Below are positions 24,072 through 32,734 of a stretch of 64,000 bases of DNA, one piece after another (within the stretch, counting starts at the first letter, position 1; each line of letters starts with the position of its first letter). The position numbers were made by a program, and so were the translations under genes. The notes under the pieces were generated by a model. The model was not told where the DNA came from and did not search any database. It worked only from the letters and a program-made list of their open reading frames with translations. Source of the stretch: Enterococcus alishanensis (GTDB taxonomy: Bacteria > Bacillota > Bacilli > Lactobacillales > Enterococcaceae); assembly GCF_019218635.1 (NCBI RefSeq), contig NZ_JAHUZB010000008.1:1-64000 (forward strand), given 5' to 3'.

Positions 24072-25796
24072 ATGATGGCTAAAATTAATGCTGGTGTCGC
24101 AATGGTAAAAGTTTTTGAATCTTGGGGAATTGATCATATTTATGGTATTCCTGGTGGTTCTTTCAACTCAACAATGGATGCCTTATATAAAGAAAGAGAT
24201 TCAGTCAAATATGTTCAAGTGCGTCATGAAGAAGCTGGCGCAATTGCCGCAGCCGCTGATGCAAAATTAACTGGAAAAGTCGGTGCTGTTTTTGGTTCCG
24301 CTGGACCAGGTGCAACTCATTTGATCAACGGTTTATATGATGCACAAATGGATCATGTACCCGTGGTTGCTTTATTAGGTCAAGTTGCTTCAACTCAAAT
24401 GAATTATAATTCTTTCCAAGAACTAAACGAAAATCCAATGTTTGCGGATGTTTCTGTTTATAATCGGACAGTGATGACACCAGAAAGCTTGCCTCACGTT
24501 GTCGATGAAGCCATTAAAGCAGCTTATCAAAATAATGGTGTTGCCGTTGTAACAATTCCAGTTGATTTTGGATTTGCTGAGATTGAAGATTTATCTATTT
24601 CGACTGCTGCCAATCATAAAACTGGTGTCTTACAACCAGAAGATACTGATTTAAAAGAAGCTTTACCATTAATTGAAGCCGCTCAAAAACCAGTTCTTTA
24701 TGTTGGACAAGGCGTTCGTGGTGGATTCGATGCCGTTAAAGCATTTTCTGAACATTTTTCAATGCCAGTTGCCGCTGCTGTTTTAGCAAAAGGAATTATT
24801 CCTGATGCTTATGAAAACTTCTTAGGTTTTGCTGCTCGGGTAGCTACAAAACCAGCTAACGAAGCTTTAGCAGCTGCTGATTTGATTGTTTTTGTTGGTA
24901 GTGATTTTCCATTTGCTGCTTACTTCTTCAATCCTGCAGCGAAATTCGTACAAATCGATATTGATGCAACAAAATTTGGTCGCCGCCACAAAACAGATGT
25001 CTCTATTTTAGGTGATGGTGCCAATGCTTTAAGAAAATTAGTCGCGTTAGGAAAAGCACGGCCTGCTGACAAATGGTTAGCTGCTAACCAAGAAAATATT
25101 AAAAACTGGCATGCATGGCGTCATAGCTTTGATAATGATGCACAAACACCTTTACGCCCTGAACCAATCTTTAAAGAAATCAACCGTATTGCTGAAGATG
25201 ATGCCATCTTTGTAACTGACGTAGGGAATGTAACAGTCAACAGCATTCGTCATTTAAATATGAACGGCAAACAAAAATTTACCACTTCTGGTTGGTTTGC
25301 TACGATGGGTTATGGCGTACCTGGCGGAATTGCTGCTCAATTATCTTATCCTGATCGCCAAATCTTTACCTTAGCTGGTGATGGTGGTTTTGCGATGCAA
25401 ATGCAAGATATCATCACTCAAGTAAAATATAACTTACCGATTATCAATATCGTATTTTCTAACCAAGCCTTTGGTTTCATCGAAGCTGAACAAGAAGATA
25501 CTGAACAACAAAAATTTGGTGTCTTTTTAGATGATGCTGATTTTGGTAAAGTTGGTGAAGCTTTAGGTGCTGATGGTTTTACAATTACTAGCTACGATCA
25601 ATTAGAACCAGCTTTCACTGCTGCAAAAGCTAGCAAACGCCCTGTTGTGATTGATATTAAAATTGAAGATGCACGACCTTTACCAGTGGAAGAATTAATA
25701 TTAGATCCTGAAAAATTCTCGGCTGAAGAAATTCAAGCTTTCAAAGAAAAATATCAAGTTCATGATATGCCAACTTTAAATGAATTATTGAAATAA
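24072..25796 (+). CDS. Pyruvate oxidase
   Basis: A 574-aa thiamine-diphosphate flavoenzyme of the POX/SpxB type. It converts pyruvate, phosphate and oxygen into acetyl phosphate, CO2 and hydrogen peroxide. Evidence is GIPGGSFNSTMDALYKE near residue 25, the catalytic Glu region VRHEEAGAIAAAADAKLTGK near 48-67, the FAD-domain stretch YVGQGVRGGFDAV near 215, and the ThDP motif GDGGFAMQMQDI near 435 with an Asn 27 residues later. The weak AGTGAG site fits either ATG 24072 or 24075; an upstream GTG is also in frame. Monocistronic. Acetolactate synthase is a relative, but the sequence is closer to lactobacillar pyruvate oxidase. Confidence 0.9.
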   Translation: MMAKINAGVAMVKVFESWGIDHIYGIPGGSFNSTMDALYKERDSVKYVQVRHEEAGAIAAAADAKLTGKVGAVFGSAGPGATHLINGLYDAQMDHVPVVALLGQVASTQMNYNSFQELNENPMFADVSVYNRTVMTPESLPHVVDEAIKAAYQNNGVAVVTIPVDFGFAEIEDLSISTAANHKTGVLQPEDTDLKEALPLIEAAQKPVLYVGQGVRGGFDAVKAFSEHFSMPVAAAVLAKGIIPDAYENFLGFAARVATKPANEALAAADLIVFVGSDFPFAAYFFNPAAKFVQIDIDATKFGRRHKTDVSILGDGANALRKLVALGKARPADKWLAANQENIKNWHAWRHSFDNDAQTPLRPEPIFKEINRIAEDDAIFVTDVGNVTVNSIRHLNMNGKQKFTTSGWFATMGYGVPGGIAAQLSYPDRQIFTLAGDGGFAMQMQDIITQVKYNLPIINIVFSNQAFGFIEAEQEDTEQQKFGVFLDDADFGKVGEALGADGFTITSYDQLEPAFTAAKASKRPVVIDIKIEDARPLPVEELILDPEKFSAEEIQAFKEKYQVHDMPTLNELLK

Positions 25797-25800
25797 ACTA

Positions 25801-25838
25801 AAAATCGCCTCGCCCATTAATTTGGACGGGCGATTTTT
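25801..25838. terminator. Convergent terminator after pyruvate oxidase
   Basis: The stem AAATCGCC / GGCGATTT has a partly paired inner part and T and A runs on either side, shared with the convergent fructokinase gene. Confidence 0.8.
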
Positions 25839-26717
25839 TTAATTGTGTAAAGCAGCTTCTTTCGCCATCGCAAAACAACCGACAGTGGCTGCATTATCTT
25901 CCAATGCTGGAAATACAATGTATTGTTCTAAAGCTGGTACTTCCACATAGTCATTAACTAATTTTGTGAAGGCTTGACGGACATTTTTCATCATTTGTTG
26001 TTGTTTCATCACACCGCCGCCCAAAATAATTACTTCTGGACGTAATAGCAACGTCGTATTATAAACACATTGTGCCAAATAATAAGCTTCAATTTCCCAA
26101 TAAGGATCATCAGCAGCTAAATCTTGACCTTTTTTCCCTAAACGTTTTTCAATGGCTGGGCCAGCTGCCATTCCTTCAAGACAATCTCCATGAAATGGAC
26201 AAGCGCCAGCAAAATCATCTTCTGGATGGTGTTTGACTTGCATGTGGCCCATCTCAGGATGACTAAAGCCTTCAATCAAACGGCCCTCTTGAATTGCGCC
26301 GCCGCCAACCCCGGTCCCAATCGTATAATAAACGGCACTATTTAAGCCTTTACCGCTACCCGCCACGTATTCACCATAAACAGCTGCATTTACATCGGTT
26401 GTCCAAGTCATTGGAACCGAGAAATGTTTTTTTAGTTCGCCGATAAAATCATAATGTTGCCAAGGAAGTTTTGGCGTAGAAGTGATATATCCGTAAGTCT
26501 TTGAATCTTTGTGAATATCAATCGGACCGAATGAACCAACGCCGATAGCTGCTAAGTCTGTTTGATGTTGCTGAAAAAAAGCAATCACATTTGGCATTGT
26601 TTCTTCAGGTGTTTCAGTTGGAAAGCTAACCCGTTCAATGATTTTAAAATTTTCATCACCAATGGCGCAGACAAATTTTGTCCCACCAGCTTCGATACTG
26701 CCATAAAATTTTGTCAT
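25839..26717 (-). CDS. ROK-family fructokinase
   Basis: A 292-aa sugar kinase. The phosphate-binding motif IEAGGTKF is at the N terminus, the second motif YTIGTGVGGGAIQEG near 127, and the ROK zinc site GHMQVKHHPEDDF...CPFHGDC near 157-180 (His plus three Cys/His). The pattern matches bacterial fructokinases of the ScrK/GmuE group, which phosphorylate fructose (sometimes mannose) with ATP. The ATG follows GAGGTG. It precedes no gene in an operon; the aldolase operon upstream ends in its own terminator. Confidence 0.88.
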   Translation of the reverse strand: MTKFYGSIEAGGTKFVCAIGDENFKIIERVSFPTETPEETMPNVIAFFQQHQTDLAAIGVGSFGPIDIHKDSKTYGYITSTPKLPWQHYDFIGELKKHFSVPMTWTTDVNAAVYGEYVAGSGKGLNSAVYYTIGTGVGGGAIQEGRLIEGFSHPEMGHMQVKHHPEDDFAGACPFHGDCLEGMAAGPAIEKRLGKKGQDLAADDPYWEIEAYYLAQCVYNTTLLLRPEVIILGGGVMKQQQMMKNVRQAFTKLVNDYVEVPALEQYIVFPALEDNAATVGCFAMAKEAALHN

Positions 26718-26754
26718 CTCTTCACCTCATAGAAATCATTTTATTTATGATATG

Positions 26755-26796
26755 GGAAAAAAAGCAGGCAGTCAACATAAGTTGTCAACTGCCTGT
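26755..26796 (-). terminator. Terminator of the fructose-type PTS operon
   Basis: The arms CAGGCAGT (26765-26772) and ACTGCCTG (26788-26795) extend inward after a small mismatch, with a T run on the minus strand. Confidence 0.85.
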
Positions 26797-26805
26797 CTCA
26801 ATTGT

Positions 26806-27705
26806 TTATTGTAAATCACTGCGCCATGGTTGTTGATTGGCTTCACGATATAGTTTTGCTTTACCAGTTGAGTTAAACAGTCCCATTTTTTGTGTGACTA
26901 CTTCTTTGGCTGCATCAATACAATCTGGATAAATCGCATTCGGATCCCAAAGCTCTGTCGAAGCTAAGATTTCACGACATTTTTTGTAAAAAGCGTATTT
27001 GTAGTCGGAAGAGATATTAACTTTTTGAATACCAATTGCAACTGCTTTAGCAATTTCTTCATCTGGATTAGCAGACCCTCCGTGTAAAACTAATGGAATC
27101 GAAATTTTTTCTTTGATTTCTTCTAAAACATCCATTTTCAATTCTGGTTTTACATCTTTTGGATAGATTCCGTGAGCTGTACCGATTGCCACCGCTAAAG
27201 TGTCGATACCCGTTTCTTTTACAAAGATTTCAGCATCTTCTGGTTTAGTATAGACAACTTCACTCACGCCGCCTTCAACCGAAGTCCCGGTACTACCAAT
27301 CGTACCTAATTCTCCTTCAACTGAAACATTTAACTTATGACAAACATCCACCACTTCTTTTGTCACAGCAATATTTTCTTCAAATGGTAATAGTGACCCA
27401 TCAATCATGACTGAGCTAAAACCACAATGAATGGCCCGCATGATACTTGCTAAGCTATCGCCATGATCCATGTGCACTACGAAAGGTACGCTAGAATTTT
27501 TTACTCGTGTCATCACATATTGGAAAAAGTCATCTTTAGTAAAATCCAATTCAGTTGGGTGAACGGCAATAATCGCTGGTGAATCGTTTGCTTCTGCTGC
27601 TTCCACTACAGTTCGGAAGAAGTTGCTATCTGCCACATTGAAGGCTCCTACTGCAAAGTTGTTTTCTTGTGCGACGGTTAATAATTCTTTCATGTTTAAT
27701 AACAT
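26806..27705 (-). CDS. Class II ketose-bisphosphate aldolase (first of tandem pair)
   Basis: A 299-aa zinc aldolase of the Fba/GatY/KbaY family. Zinc and catalytic residues are seen in VVHMDHGDS near 84, VEGELGTIGS near 132, AIGTAHGIYP near 178 and VLHGGSA near 208. It cleaves a ketose 1,6-bisphosphate or similar sugar phosphate to dihydroxyacetone phosphate plus an aldehyde. It carries an extended C terminus compared with its neighbour. It is the last gene of the PTS operon, 13 bp after the second aldolase. The real substrate (fructose, tagatose or another ketose bisphosphate) is open. Confidence 0.85.
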   Translation of the reverse strand: MLLNMKELLTVAQENNFAVGAFNVADSNFFRTVVEAAEANDSPAIIAVHPTELDFTKDDFFQYVMTRVKNSSVPFVVHMDHGDSLASIMRAIHCGFSSVMIDGSLLPFEENIAVTKEVVDVCHKLNVSVEGELGTIGSTGTSVEGGVSEVVYTKPEDAEIFVKETGIDTLAVAIGTAHGIYPKDVKPELKMDVLEEIKEKISIPLVLHGGSANPDEEIAKAVAIGIQKVNISSDYKYAFYKKCREILASTELWDPNAIYPDCIDAAKEVVTQKMGLFNSTGKAKLYREANQQPWRSDLQ

Positions 27706-27718
27706 ATTTAATACGCTC

Positions 27719-28573
27719 CTATTTTGATTTATTTATTGACCCTGAAAGTCGAATATATTTTTTTACCATTTCTTTTCCGGCAGCCATACTTTGATGAACC
27801 AAGGCTGGGTAGTCTACTTTTTCCCCTTTAGCCAATTCTTCGGTTAAAAAGGCTGCTTGTGCTGCCATAAAATCTGAGCCGACATTGATTTTGTTAATCC
27901 CTAATTCAATAGATTTTTTGATATTTTCTTCACCAGCACCAGAACCACCATGTAACACGAGTGGTAAATTGGTTGCTGCTTTGATTTTTTCTACGATATC
28001 AAAACGAAATTCTGGCACGAAACCTTCTGGATAATCGCCGTGAGTAGAGCCATAAGATAAGGCGAGACAATCAACACCCGTTTCATTAATAAACTGGATG
28101 GCTTCATCTACATCAGTAAACATCTGATCGTTGGTCCAATTGTCACCAGCGACCGCTCCCATATTCCCAACTTCCGCTTCGACACTGGCATTATAAGTTT
28201 GAGCAAAGTCCACCATATTTTTAGTAATCCGAATATTTTCCGCTAAATCATACATGGAAGCATCCATCATTACACTGGAGAATCCTTCATGCAGACATTG
28301 CTTCACAAAAGCGACATCTTGTCCGTGGTCTAAATTAATCGCTACATCGACACTGGCTTTTTCTGCCATCCGTTTAATAGGCAAAGTTAAATATTCGTAT
28401 CCTAGATGCATTTCCAGATGTTCTTGTAATAAATCAACGATAATCGGTGCCTGTAATTCTTCTGCTGCGTGAATCACGGCTTGAGCAGTTTCTAAATTGA
28501 AACAATTTATTGCCATGACTGCGTACTTTTCACGATTGGCTTTTTGCAACATTTCTCTCATTGAAACATACAT
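27719..28573 (-). CDS. Class II ketose-bisphosphate aldolase (second of tandem pair)
   Basis: A 284-aa class II aldolase with the same metal pattern: INLDHGQD near 83, VEAEVGNMG near 133, SYGSTHGDYP near 178, VLHGGSGAG near 208. It differs from its tandem neighbour throughout (roughly GatY-like length), so the two are old paralogues rather than a recent duplication. They could form a heteromer or act on different stereoisomers. It lies 15 bp after the EIIC gene with GGAGGACAG before the ATG. Confidence 0.85.
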   Translation of the reverse strand: MYVSMREMLQKANREKYAVMAINCFNLETAQAVIHAAEELQAPIIVDLLQEHLEMHLGYEYLTLPIKRMAEKASVDVAINLDHGQDVAFVKQCLHEGFSSVMMDASMYDLAENIRITKNMVDFAQTYNASVEAEVGNMGAVAGDNWTNDQMFTDVDEAIQFINETGVDCLALSYGSTHGDYPEGFVPEFRFDIVEKIKAATNLPLVLHGGSGAGEENIKKSIELGINKINVGSDFMAAQAAFLTEELAKGEKVDYPALVHQSMAAGKEMVKKYIRLSGSINKSK

Positions 28574-28587
28574 GTTTTACTGTCCTC

Positions 28588-29673
28588 CTAAGAAAGAGTA
28601 ATATCTGACAAGTCCATTTCTTCCTCCTCTTCTGCTTCGAACTGTTCTTCTTCGACCGGTTCTTTTTTCAGTACAAACAGGAGCACACCGGTAATTGCTG
28701 AACCAATTAATAATGCCAACATGAACAATAATGGATTAGTCATCGCTGGAACAATAAACAGTCCGCCTGAAGGAACAGGAGAACCAATGCCCCACATCAT
28801 GCTTAATCCGCCACCTACAGCAGCACCGACAGTACAAGAGAAAATTACTCGTAATGGATCGACTGCGGCAATCGGAATAACGCCTTCTGTGATCATACAA
28901 ATACCCATTGGAAAAGCGATTTTGATATTGTCTTCTTCGCCTTTAGAATATTTTTTCTTGCGGAATACTTTTGATAATACCCATGAAATTGTTACGCCAA
29001 ACGGTGGGACCATTGATGCTAAAATTTTCACTGCTTCTGGTTCGAAAACACCTTCTAGTAATAAACCATCTGCAAATAATGAAGCGACTTTATTGACTGG
29101 TCCACCAAAGTCAAAGGCTGCCATGCCGCCTACAATAGCACCGAATAAGAAGCGGCCGCTACCTTGCAGACTATTTAAGAAATTGGTTAAGGCTACTGTC
29201 GCCCAGACAATCGGCACACCAATTACGAAATACATTAATAATCCCATAACTAAAGTTGATACTAATGGCACAATCATCATCGGCATTAAACCTTCTGCCC
29301 ATTTTGGTACTTTCAAATTGTTGATGATGAATTTTACTAAGAAACCAACTAGATAACCACCTAGCATTCCACCTAAGAAACCTGCGCCGATACTGTTAGC
29401 AATCAAACCCATGAATAAACCTGGTCCAATCCCTGGTCGATCAGCAATTGAATAAGCAATCGCACCGGAAATAACTGGCGCCAATAATCCCATTCCTAGT
29501 ACACCTAAAGAAACTAAGGCATCAGGAATTGAATAAGCTGCACTGTAATCTTCAATCACTGCCCCGCCAGTTAAATTTCCGATGGCGATTAAAAGTCCGG
29601 CAGTAACAACAATTGGCAACATGTAGGAAATGGCTGTTAGGGCGTGCTTCTTCAACTCTAATTTTTTTAACAT
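28588..29673 (-). CDS. PTS fructose-type EIIC
   Basis: A 361-aa polytopic permease of the PTS fructose family. It shows ALTAISYMLPIVVTAGLLIAIG near the start, IGPGLFMGLIANSIGAGFLGG near 82, and the FDFGGPVNKVAS signature near 187 typical of FruA IIC domains. The C-terminal tail is very acidic (EEEQFEAEEEEEMD). Here IIA, IIB and IIC are three separate proteins. It probably imports a ketose or related sugar. GGGGGA site before the ATG. Confidence 0.88.
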   Translation of the reverse strand: MLKKLELKKHALTAISYMLPIVVTAGLLIAIGNLTGGAVIEDYSAAYSIPDALVSLGVLGMGLLAPVISGAIAYSIADRPGIGPGLFMGLIANSIGAGFLGGMLGGYLVGFLVKFIINNLKVPKWAEGLMPMMIVPLVSTLVMGLLMYFVIGVPIVWATVALTNFLNSLQGSGRFLFGAIVGGMAAFDFGGPVNKVASLFADGLLLEGVFEPEAVKILASMVPPFGVTISWVLSKVFRKKKYSKGEEDNIKIAFPMGICMITEGVIPIAAVDPLRVIFSCTVGAAVGGGLSMMWGIGSPVPSGGLFIVPAMTNPLLFMLALLIGSAITGVLLFVLKKEPVEEEQFEAEEEEEMDLSDITLS

Positions 29674-29692
29674 GTAACTTCCCCCTCATTAT

Positions 29693-30004
29693 TTATGTGT
29701 TAACTAATTGTTCTACCTTTTTAATCAATCCTTGTGGTGCTTTAATCACTGTATTAGTGGGAACTTCTACCACTTTTTTTCCGTCAAAACGATTTTTTCC
29801 GCCAATTTTGATGTCAGCTGCGATAATGACTACATCTGCTTCTTTGATTTGCTCATTGGTCAATTCATTTTCAGTACCGATGGTTCCTTGTGTCTCGATG
29901 TGAATCTCATGCCCTAAAGCTTCACCTGCTTTAACTAATTTTTCCCGTGCAATATAGGTGTGGGCAATTCCTGATGTACATGCGGCAATTCCTACAATTT
30001 TCAT
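29693..30004 (-). CDS. PTS fructose-type EIIB
   Basis: A 103-aa phosphocarrier. MKIVGIAACTSGIAHTYIA carries the phospho-Cys (Cys9) and the CxTGIAHT-like signature of fructose EIIB. Lies between EIIA (4 bp) and EIIC (19 bp). Confidence 0.9.
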   Translation of the reverse strand: MKIVGIAACTSGIAHTYIAREKLVKAGEALGHEIHIETQGTIGTENELTNEQIKEADVVIIAADIKIGGKNRFDGKKVVEVPTNTVIKAPQGLIKKVEQLVNT

Positions 30005-30008
30005 AAAC

Positions 30009-30476
30009 CTATTCCTCCTCTGCTGTTAATAGTTCAAAAATTTCATCACTCGATTGAGCATTTCTTAAATTGGTTAATAAATCTTCGTCAGCTAATAAAA
30101 TCGCGACTTTTTGTAATAATTTAATATGAGTGGTGGTTTCATCTGTTTTTTTGACAGCAAACAGAATAACCACATTGACTGGTTCATCATCTAAGGATTC
30201 CCACTCGATGGGACTCTTAGTCGTTCCTACGGCGATGGTTGTGATTTTGACACCATCTGATTTTCCATGAGGAATCGCAATTCCATTACCTAAACCAGTG
30301 ATGCCTTCTTTTTCCCTAGCTAAAACATCTTGGACAAAAGTTTCTTCATCTGATAAATAGCCTTGATCATGTAATCTTTTAGTTAATTCTCGAATGACTG
30401 CTTCTTTGTCAGTTCCTTCCAATCCAGTAATGATTAAATTCTTATTGACAACTTCTTTAATATCTAACGTATCCAT
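30009..30476 (-). CDS. PTS fructose-type EIIA
   Basis: A 155-aa EIIA type 2 protein with phospho-His70 in GNGIAIPHGKSDG. It starts immediately at the end of the regulator gene; its GGAGGGG ribosome site lies within the regulator's last codons, so translation is coupled. Confidence 0.9.
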   Translation of the reverse strand: MDTLDIKEVVNKNLIITGLEGTDKEAVIRELTKRLHDQGYLSDEETFVQDVLAREKEGITGLGNGIAIPHGKSDGVKITTIAVGTTKSPIEWESLDDEPVNVVILFAVKKTDETTTHIKLLQKVAILLADEDLLTNLRNAQSSDEIFELLTAEEE

Positions 30477-31964
30477 TTATAACCCCTCCAATAATTTAGC
30501 GACATTTTCTTGGTCGCGCTGTGTAAACATGAAATTAACTAACAAACTTGGCACATTGCTTTTGTTATCCAAACTGACTGTCGTCAAAATAAAATCAAAG
30601 CTTTCTTTTCCCAGTTTTTCATAATTTTTCTTGTATTGATTTAATGACACTACATCGACAATATCTAAATCAGGAAAAGCTCTTTGGACCTTAATTTTTA
30701 ATAATTCACTGGTACCAACGCCGCTACTGCACATGATTAAAACTCTCCGTTGGAATCTTTTCTTTTCTAAAATTTGGGCAAAATACAAAACCAAGAAACC
30801 GATTTCATCATCTGAGATATTTAAACTTTCAAATTCTGACGACAAATCATCCAAAGCTTTTTGCAAGGCCACATAGATTTCGCTATACTCTCGCCGAATA
30901 TCTTGAATCAATTCATTTTTTACAATAATGCCGTTCTTACTGCGGTAAAGCATTAAGCGTAGATGTTCTAAAAAGCTGGCGTCATCAATAATTTCAATGA
31001 AGGAAAAATTCAATTCAGCTTTTAAATACTTGGCTAAGTGCAATGCCAGTATAGTCACTTCTTCCGATTCGTTCGTCATAGCTTGAGCGTTTTCGTTTGT
31101 GCTAACTCTTGAAGCCATAATATATTGAAATAAATAAAACACTTCGATCTCATCAATTTCAGCTACTAGATAGTCTTCAATTCGTTGAATGATTTTCTTG
31201 GCGATTTCAAATTTTTCTTGATTTTGTTGAATCAGGTTTTTTTCTTCCCCATCTAGTTCTGACAACTTACTGACTTCTGGATTGGCGACTTTACCTTTAC
31301 GAAACCGTGACAACAAAATATAAATGTGAGAAAAAATATTGACATTATACGGATAAGGAATCGGGTTCCCCACCATTTTTTCAATGTATTCCAATAATGA
31401 AGTAATTAAATCCGCATCATAGGAGTTCATCGTCTCATCATTTACGACATAGGTTTCAGTTGTTAAAAAAGAACCCATTGAAATAAGTTTATAACTCAGA
31501 TGACGAATTTCTTTTTCCGAACCAACTAACGAAACTAGATTGCGTTTTTTCTTTATTGCTAATTGATAAGGCTTAACTGTTTCCCGCATTTTTTCAATGT
31601 CTTTAATAATCAATTCATTTGAGACGAATTGTACTTCATATAAAGTTTGAATATCCATGGGATGAGGCGATTTAAATAGCAACTCTAATAAGATCCGGTT
31701 ACGACGCCCTTCAGCATTATCTTCTTGGGTATTTTCTTGTTCGTTGATTACTTTCAGATACCTTTTGTAATTTAACGACAACCCCTTACCTGTTTGTGTT
31801 TCAATCACTGGACCATTGCTACTTAGTTCATTGATTTTTTTTACTAGTCGATAGACAGTTTTAGTAGAAATTCTCAGATTGTCAGCAATTTCTTGCGCAG
31901 TTAAGATTTTTTTGGTTGAAAGAAAAATCTCGATCAAACTGCTCTCTTTTTTACTAAGCTGCAT
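30477..31964 (-). CDS. PRD-containing transcriptional regulator/antiterminator of the fructose-type operon
   Basis: A 495-aa regulator. N-terminal winged helix with ILTAQEIADNLRISTKTVYRLVKK near 15-40, a second helix-turn-helix region to about 150, two PTS regulation domains (about 170-390), and a C-terminal EIIB-like domain with VLIMCSSGVGTSELLK near 408. It lacks the C-terminal EIIA domain found in the other two PRD regulators of this window; a separate EIIA gene follows directly. Start at ATG 31964 with AAGGAG at nine bases. Likely controls its own operon in response to substrate. Confidence 0.85.
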   Translation of the reverse strand: MQLSKKESSLIEIFLSTKKILTAQEIADNLRISTKTVYRLVKKINELSSNGPVIETQTGKGLSLNYKRYLKVINEQENTQEDNAEGRRNRILLELLFKSPHPMDIQTLYEVQFVSNELIIKDIEKMRETVKPYQLAIKKKRNLVSLVGSEKEIRHLSYKLISMGSFLTTETYVVNDETMNSYDADLITSLLEYIEKMVGNPIPYPYNVNIFSHIYILLSRFRKGKVANPEVSKLSELDGEEKNLIQQNQEKFEIAKKIIQRIEDYLVAEIDEIEVFYLFQYIMASRVSTNENAQAMTNESEEVTILALHLAKYLKAELNFSFIEIIDDASFLEHLRLMLYRSKNGIIVKNELIQDIRREYSEIYVALQKALDDLSSEFESLNISDDEIGFLVLYFAQILEKKRFQRRVLIMCSSGVGTSELLKIKVQRAFPDLDIVDVVSLNQYKKNYEKLGKESFDFILTTVSLDNKSNVPSLLVNFMFTQRDQENVAKLLEGL

Positions 31965-32044
31965 GTCAACCAACTCCTTAATTGAATTATAAGCTCAAAT
32001 TTTAATCATAAATTTAAAAGACTGTCCTAATCTACGGACAAAAA

Positions 32045-32059
32045 AGATAACGCTTACAA
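32045..32059 (-). promoter_or_regulatory. cre (CcpA) site of the fructose-type operon
   Basis: The minus strand reads TTGTAAGCGTTATCT, which matches all 15 positions of WTGNAANCGNWNNCW. It lies about 80 bp upstream of the regulator start, consistent with catabolite repression of the operon. Confidence 0.75.
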
Positions 32060-32149
32060 AATATACAACTTTTAAATTTTGAACATATGACCTTTATGAT
32101 AACAATTAATATTCGCAAAAAGTGCTGATTTTCAATATTTAAAAACAAA

Positions 32150-32196
32150 CAAAAAAACAGCCGCTTATCATTTCAGATCAATGACTAAGCAGCTGA
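32150..32196 (-). terminator. Terminator of the orphan EIIA gene
   Basis: An imperfect stem (CAGC-GCTTA against TAAGC-GCTG with single mismatches) is followed by a T run on the minus strand. It lies 31 bp after the stop at 32227. Confidence 0.7.
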
Positions 32197-32226
32197 TGGA
32201 CGATTTATTTTTAAAATTATTTAAAT

Positions 32227-32604
32227 TTACATTTTTCTAATACCGGTTTGGCTGTCACTTACTAATAATTCTGCTAACTCGCTACCAGTTTTTTTGCGGT
32301 TCATTAAAGCTTCCATTAACATCGGTAGATTCACGCCGGTAACTAAGTGTTGTCGTTCATCATCTACAACACACTGACTCACATAACGAAAGGGGGTGCC
32401 CCCAAAAATATCGACCAACCACAACAATTCATCATTACGCTCTAATGTTTCCTCGCCTAATTCGACAAAATGTTCTTTCATTCCAATCGTGCCAGGTGCC
32501 ACAGAGATAGTGATGACATCCTCTTGGGTGCCAACGATCGATTCAGCTGTTTTTAATAATTCTTTGCCAAAATGATCATGGGTCGCCACAATTATACCAA
32601 TCAT
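32227..32604 (-). CDS. Orphan PTS mannose-type EIIA
   Basis: A 125-aa EIIA of the mannose superfamily (ManX/AgaF type). The phospho-His is probably His9 in IIVATHDHFG; WLVDIFGGTPF near 63-73 and VTGVNLPMLMEAL near 87 are the family core. It has no EIIB, EIIC or EIID partner next to it: upstream is an ABC-F gene in divergent orientation, downstream the end of a terminator. It may serve another mannose-type transporter elsewhere or play a regulatory role. Strong AAGGGAGG site. Confidence 0.85.
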   Translation of the reverse strand: MIGIIVATHDHFGKELLKTAESIVGTQEDVITISVAPGTIGMKEHFVELGEETLERNDELLWLVDIFGGTPFRYVSQCVVDDERQHLVTGVNLPMLMEALMNRKKTGSELAELLVSDSQTGIRKM

Positions 32605-32734
32605 TTTCCAACCTCCCTTACAGATAAGTCTAACTTATTTCTCAAGTAATCTCAAACATCCCTTGAAACTTCTTCATTTGGTAGCTATAATTCAAGGAGG
32701 CTTTACGCCAATACATAAAAAGCGAGGACAATCA

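Noticed and set aside
28721-29356. A 211-codon plus-strand frame opposite the fructose EIIC gene
   Set aside because: It is antisense to a clear membrane-protein gene, Pro/Thr-rich by reflection of the codon pattern, and has no ribosome site.
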